Below, piece by piece: positions 6,864 through 9,796 of a stretch of 9,796 nucleotides of DNA. The DNA is from Rhodobacterales bacterium CG2_30_65_12. GTDB taxonomy: Bacteria > Pseudomonadota > Alphaproteobacteria > Rhodobacterales > Rhodobacteraceae. Both the position numbers and the translations under genes were made by a program. Under the pieces are notes generated by a model. The model was not told where the DNA came from, searched no databases, and saw only the letters and a program-made list of their open reading frames with translations. The DNA is taken from positions 1-9,796 of the forward strand of contig MNZL01000023.1 in NCBI GenBank assembly GCA_001873585.1, written 5' to 3'. How positions within the stretch are numbered: position 1 is the first letter of the stretch; each line of letters starts with the position of its first letter.

Positions 6864-7142
6864 ATGTATCTGAAAAAAATCGACGGACCACGCACCGTGC
6901 GCCTGCCGGACGGCACGGTGATGAGCCGGGCCGATCTGCCCCCCGCCAATACATGCCGTTGGGTGGCGAGCCGCAAGGCCGCCGTGGTGCGTGCCGTAAA
7001 TGCCGGGCTCCTGACAATATCAGAGGCGTTGAAAACCTATGGCTTGTCCGAGGAGGAATTCACCGAGTGGCAAACGGCGGTAAGCCGCCATGGCGAAGCG
7101 GCGTTGAAGGCTACGGCGTTGCAAAAGTATAGACAACCCTGA
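6864..7142 (+). CDS. sciP: DUF1153 family protein, SciP-type CtrA inhibitor
   Basis: This 92-residue protein belongs to the DUF1153 family, whose Caulobacter member SciP binds CtrA and blocks its transcription activation in the cell cycle. The start is ATG 6864, with GAGGA (6854-6858) five bases upstream; ATG 6852 is possible but lacks such a site. The N-terminal part shows LPDGTVMSRADLPP (14-27), then RWVASRKAAVVRAV (32-45). The central helix-turn-helix-like segment is GLLTISEALKTYGLSEEEFTEW (48-69), and the basic tail ends LQKYRQP. These features match the SciP pattern of L-P-x-x-D-x-x-R-W-V-x-R-K-A-x-V-V with a C-terminal Q-x-Y-R. Placement directly before ctrA on the same strand, 98 bases apart, supports a regulatory pairing. 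In Rhodobacterales the CtrA system tends to be non-essential and to govern motility and gene-transfer-agent release, so the role here may differ from Caulobacter. Confidence 0.88.
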   Translation: MYLKKIDGPRTVRLPDGTVMSRADLPPANTCRWVASRKAAVVRAVNAGLLTISEALKTYGLSEEEFTEWQTAVSRHGEAALKATALQKYRQP

Positions 7143-7169
7143 GATGTATTCGCTAAAAGTTCCGCAACG

Positions 7170-7208
7170 GTAACGGGCCATTAACCTTTTCATACCAAGG
7201 TGTTTACC
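7170..7208 (+). promoter_or_regulatory. Probable CtrA-binding half-sites upstream of ctrA
   Basis: GTAA (7170-7173), a 7-base gap and TTAACC (7181-7186) make a one-mismatch copy of the CtrA box TTAA-N7-TTAAC. A further TTTACC lies at 7203-7208. The three half-sites start 11 and 22 bases apart, so all face one side of the helix. They end 33 bases before the ctrA ATG, where autoregulation by CtrA would be expected. A GANTC motif (GAATC, 7245-7249) falls just inside the coding start. Confidence 0.5.
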
Positions 7209-7240
7209 AACAGAACGGACAGACTTGCGGAGAAACCCCC

Positions 7241-7954
7241 ATGCGAATCCTCCTCGTGGAAGACGACCCCACCACCTCGCGCTCGATCGAACTCATGCTC
7301 ACACACGCGAATCTCAACGTCTATTCCACCGATCTCGGCGAAGAGGGGATCGACCTCGCCAAACTTTATGATTACGACCTGATCCTGCTCGATCTCGGCT
7401 TGCCCGACATGAATGGCCACGAGGTGCTGCGCCAGTTGCGCCTGGCCAGAATCGAAACGCCGATCCTGATTCTCACTGGCTCGGACGATACCGAGGACAA
7501 GCTCAAGGGCTTCGGCTTCGGCGCCGACGACTACATGACCAAACCGTTCCACCGCGAGGAACTGGTGGCGCGCATCCATGCCATCATCCGCCGCTCGAAG
7601 GGGCATTCGCAATCTGTGATCGCAACCGGCAAGATCGCGGTGAACCTCGACGCGAAATCGGTCGAGGTCGGGGGCAATCAGGTGCACCTCACCGGCAAGG
7701 AATACCAGATGCTTGAGCTGCTGAGCCTGCGCAAGGGCACCACGCTGACCAAGGAGATGTTTCTTAACCATCTTTATGGCGGCATGGATGAGCCGGAGCT
7801 GAAGATCATCGACGTTTTCATCTGCAAGCTGCGCAAGAAGCTCGCCACCGCCACCGGCGGCGACAATTACATCGAAACGGTTTGGGGCCGGGGTTACGTT
7901 TTGCGTGATCCCGATCCGGCCCGGATCGATACGCCGCTCGCGCTCGGCGCCTGA
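7241..7954 (+). CDS. ctrA: Cell cycle response regulator CtrA
   Basis: This 237-residue OmpR/PhoB-type response regulator is the DNA-binding master regulator of alphaproteobacterial cell cycle, motility and related programmes. The receiver domain (about 1-120) has the acidic pair Asp8-Asp9, phospho-acceptor Asp51 in LILLDLGLPDMNG, Thr79 and Lys101 in DDYMTKPF. The winged-helix domain (about 125-230) contains LTGKEYQMLELLSLRKGTTL and the recognition-helix region KIIDVFICKLRKKL, ending VWGRGYVLRDP. MRILLVEDD at the N-terminus is highly typical of CtrA. GGAG (7229-7232) lies eight bases before the ATG. The protein ends LALGA rather than the Ala-Ala that Caulobacter CtrA uses for ClpXP recognition, so turnover may differ. 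sciP upstream and ligA downstream fit a Rhodobacterales arrangement. In these bacteria CtrA is usually phosphorylated through CckA and ChpT, neither of which is in the window. Confidence 0.96.
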   Translation: MRILLVEDDPTTSRSIELMLTHANLNVYSTDLGEEGIDLAKLYDYDLILLDLGLPDMNGHEVLRQLRLARIETPILILTGSDDTEDKLKGFGFGADDYMTKPFHREELVARIHAIIRRSKGHSQSVIATGKIAVNLDAKSVEVGGNQVHLTGKEYQMLELLSLRKGTTLTKEMFLNHLYGGMDEPELKIIDVFICKLRKKLATATGGDNYIETVWGRGYVLRDPDPARIDTPLALGA

Positions 7955-7982
7955 TTGCGGTGCAGGATTTCTCTCGCTTTGC

Positions 7983-8009
7983 CCCGGCGTGCGCGCGAGC
8001 GGCGCCGGG
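7983..8009 (+). terminator. Possible ctrA terminator hairpin
   Basis: CCCGGCG (7983-7989) pairs with CGCCGGG (8003-8009), a 7-bp stem with a 13-base loop, followed by TTGTT. It starts 29 bases after the ctrA stop. The loop is long and the T-tract short, so this is only a weak intrinsic-terminator candidate. Confidence 0.3.
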
Positions 8010-8196
8010 TTGTTCGCATCGTCGAGACCGTGCCGGCAGGGCGCGCCAGGTCCGGGCACTCCGCGACGGCGGCCATACGGCGGCTGTATTGGGCACGATG
8101 AAACCCCCAGGGGGTTCGGATTCCGCCCGGCGCTTGAGGCTGGACGAGACCATGGGCGCAGCCTAAACCCGTAAGGCACAGGTTTCGGGGGATGCC
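8010..8196. other. ctrA-ligA spacer without a supported gene
   Basis: The spacer from the ctrA stop to ligA is 242 bases; this is its remainder after the hairpin. It holds a perfect inverted repeat, AACCCCCAGGGGGTT (8102-8116), and a weaker AAACC/GGTTT pair (8165-8169 and 8181-8185) just before the ligA ribosome-binding site GGGGG (8187-8191). A 68-codon frame (7960-8166) and reverse frames cross it, but their Arg/Ala-rich, low-complexity products look like GC-rich chance frames. I found no convincing ligA promoter. Confidence 0.4.
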
Positions 8197-9796
8197 ATGC
8201 CGAACGGGGGATTAGAAGATATCGGGGTGGGCGCACTCACCGCAGCCCAGGCCGAAGCCGAACTCGCGCGGCTTGCCGCCCTCATTCACCGCGCCAATGT
8301 GGCCTATCACACCGACGATGCGCCGGAGATTTCCGACGCCGACTATGATGCCGCAAAGATCCGAAATAGCGCAATCGAAGCGCGGTTTCCCGCCCTCAAA
8401 CGTAGTGACAGCCCGACAGAGCAGGTTGGCGCTCCCACGGCGGAGGGTTTTGGCAAGGTGCGCCACGCGGTGCGGATGCTCTCGCTCGCCAATGTGTTCA
8501 GCGAAGACGAGCTCGCGGATTTCGATGCGGGTGTGCGCGGCTTTCTCGGCCTCGACCCGGAAGCCCCGCTCGGCTATACCGCCGAGCCCAAGATCGACGG
8601 GCTCTCGCTCAGTGTACGCTATGAACACGGTGAACTCGTGCAGGCGGCCACCCGCGGGGACGGCACCGAGGGCGAAAACGTCACCGCCAACGCCCGCACG
8701 ATTGCCGAGATCCCGCAAATGATCGAAGACGCGCCCGAGCTCTTCGAGGTGCGCGGCGAGGTCTACATGGCCCACACCGATTTTGCGGAGCTCAACGCGC
8801 GCCAGGAAGACGCGGGCCAGAAACCCTTTGCCAACCCACGCAACGCCGCGGCCGGCAGCCTGCGCCAGCTCGATCCGGGCATAACCGCCGCGCGGCCGCT
8901 GAAGTTTTTCGCCTACGGCTGGGGTGCACTTTCGGCGCCGCTGGCCGAGACCCAATCGGGGGCCATCGCCCGGCTTGGCCGGTTCGGCTTCGTGATCAAC
9001 CCGCTCACCGAAGTCTGCCATGGCCTCGACGAAATGCTGGCACACTACGCGCGCGTCGAGGCCCAACGCGCGACGTTGCCCTATGATATCGACGGCGTGG
9101 TCTACAAGGTCGATGCGCTCGCGCTGCAGGCGCGCCTGGGTTTTCGCTCGACCACACCGCGATGGGCGGTCGCCCACAAGTTTCCCGCCGAACGGGCCTG
9201 GACCTGGCTCGAAGGGATCGACATTCAGGTTGGCCGCACCGGCGCGCTCTCGCCTGTGGCGCGGCTGCACCCGGTGACGGTGGGCGGTGTGGTGGTCTCG
9301 AATGCCACGCTGCACAACGAGGATTACATCGCTGGGCGCGATGCCAAGGGCCAGCCGATTCGGGGCGGCAAGGATATCCGCGTCGGCGATTGGGTGCAGG
9401 TCTATCGCGCCGGCGACGTGATCCCGAAGATCGCCGATGTCGATCTTGGCAAGCGGCGCGAGGGGGCAGAGGCTTTCGCTTTCCCCCACATCTGCCCCGA
9501 ATGCGGATCGGAGGCGGTGCGCGAGGAGGGCGACGCCGTGCGCCGTTGCACCGGTGGCATGATCTGCCCGGCGCAGGCGGTGGAAAAGCTCAAGCATTTC
9601 GTCTCGCGCGGGGCCTTCGATATCGAGGGTCTGGGGGCGAAACAGGTGGAAATGTTTTACCACGACGATGTGCTGGCGATCCGCGAACCGGCGGATATTT
9701 TTACCCTCGCCGCGCGCGACGCGAAAAACCTCGCCAAGCTGAAAAACCGCGAGGGCTGGGGCGAAACATCGGCGCGCAAGCTTTTTGCCGCCATAG
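8197..9796 (+). CDS. ligA: NAD-dependent DNA ligase LigA, 3' truncated by window
   Basis: Frame 1 is open from ATG 8197 to the window end, giving 533 residues of a protein normally about 670-750 long. GGGGG (8187-8191) lies five bases upstream. LigA seals nicks in DNA during replication and repair, using NAD+. The N-terminal Ia domain holds the NMN-binding pattern TDDAPEISDADYDAA (about 48-62). The nucleotidyltransferase domain has adenylated Lys132 in AEPKIDGLSLSVRYE, ATRGDGTEGENVT, EVRGEVYM, NPRNAAAGSLRQLD, DIDGVVYKVD and FPAE. The OB fold includes VGRTGALSPVARL and the segment to VIPKI. The four-Cys zinc finger is complete (Cys433, Cys436, Cys451, Cys457). The helix-hairpin-helix region has just begun when the window stops, and the BRCT domain is outside. 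No anomaly is visible. Linkage to ctrA is familiar in Rhodobacterales; the 242-base spacer suggests separate transcription. Confidence 0.97.
   Translation, partial: MPNGGLEDIGVGALTAAQAEAELARLAALIHRANVAYHTDDAPEISDADYDAAKIRNSAIEARFPALKRSDSPTEQVGAPTAEGFGKVRHAVRMLSLANVFSEDELADFDAGVRGFLGLDPEAPLGYTAEPKIDGLSLSVRYEHGELVQAATRGDGTEGENVTANARTIAEIPQMIEDAPELFEVRGEVYMAHTDFAELNARQEDAGQKPFANPRNAAAGSLRQLDPGITAARPLKFFAYGWGALSAPLAETQSGAIARLGRFGFVINPLTEVCHGLDEMLAHYARVEAQRATLPYDIDGVVYKVDALALQARLGFRSTTPRWAVAHKFPAERAWTWLEGIDIQVGRTGALSPVARLHPVTVGGVVVSNATLHNEDYIAGRDAKGQPIRGGKDIRVGDWVQVYRAGDVIPKIADVDLGKRREGAEAFAFPHICPECGSEAVREEGDAVRRCTGGMICPAQAVEKLKHFVSRGAFDIEGLGAKQVEMFYHDDVLAIREPADIFTLAARDAKNLAKLKNREGWGETSARKLFAAI

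Noticed and set aside
7245..7249. GANTC methylation site at the ctrA start as a CcrM switch
   Set aside because: GANTC also occurs inside several genes in this window (for example in bamA and skp), so a single copy here is not significant.
7960..8166. 68-codon plus-strand frame in the ctrA-ligA spacer
   Set aside because: It has no clear ribosome-binding site and an Arg/Ala-rich low-complexity product, and an alternative frame is equally open over the same stretch.
7190..8236. 348-codon minus-strand frame across ctrA and the spacer
   Set aside because: Most of it is antisense to ctrA, and the spacer part is Arg/Pro-rich without recognisable features.
8212..9663. 483-codon open frame on the minus strand opposite ligA
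   Set aside because: ligA is unmistakable on the plus strand, and long antisense frames arise from its strong third-position G/C bias. The product is His/Arg/Gly-rich with no recognisable domain.

Overview
The window looks like a chromosomal housekeeping segment from an alphaproteobacterium, most likely of the Rhodobacterales (Roseobacter/Rhodobacter/Paracoccus group). The base composition is GC-rich with strong G/C at third codon positions. It carries the cell-cycle regulator pair sciP (DUF1153) and ctrA next to ligA, and an intergenic hairpin of a type I associate with that order. No mobile element, CRISPR array, tRNA or rRNA is visible.

Left part (1-5490, all + strand): an envelope and isoprenoid cluster. 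It starts inside the 3' end of dxr (MEP pathway), then rseP (intramembrane site-2 protease), a 399-base interval holding a 43-codon membrane micro-ORF and two candidate promoters, bamA (outer-membrane protein assembly), skp/ompH (periplasmic chaperone) and fabZ (hydroxyacyl-ACP dehydratase). BamA and Skp act in sequence on outer-membrane proteins. FabZ supplies fatty acids and hydroxyacyl chains for the envelope. RseP belongs to the regulated-proteolysis branch of envelope stress control. In relatives this cluster usually continues into lpxA and other lipid A genes; here it stops after fabZ.

Middle (5491-6863): a GC-rich hairpin separates the convergent fabZ and mnmA (- strand, tRNA 2-thiouridylase). 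A divergent, AT-richer control region then separates mnmA from sciP and holds a good candidate mnmA promoter.

Right part (6864-9796, + strand): sciP, a short promoter region with helically phased CtrA-like half-sites, ctrA, a 242-base spacer without a convincing gene, and the first 533 codons of ligA (NAD-dependent DNA ligase), which is cut by the window end.

I see no evidence of a wholly new system. The items most worth checking are an Arg-to-Leu change in the otherwise near-invariant L6 motif of BamA, the micro-ORF between rseP and bamA, the break in lipid A gene order after fabZ, a Pro-to-Met change in a conserved RseP loop, and the probable CtrA autoregulatory sites.
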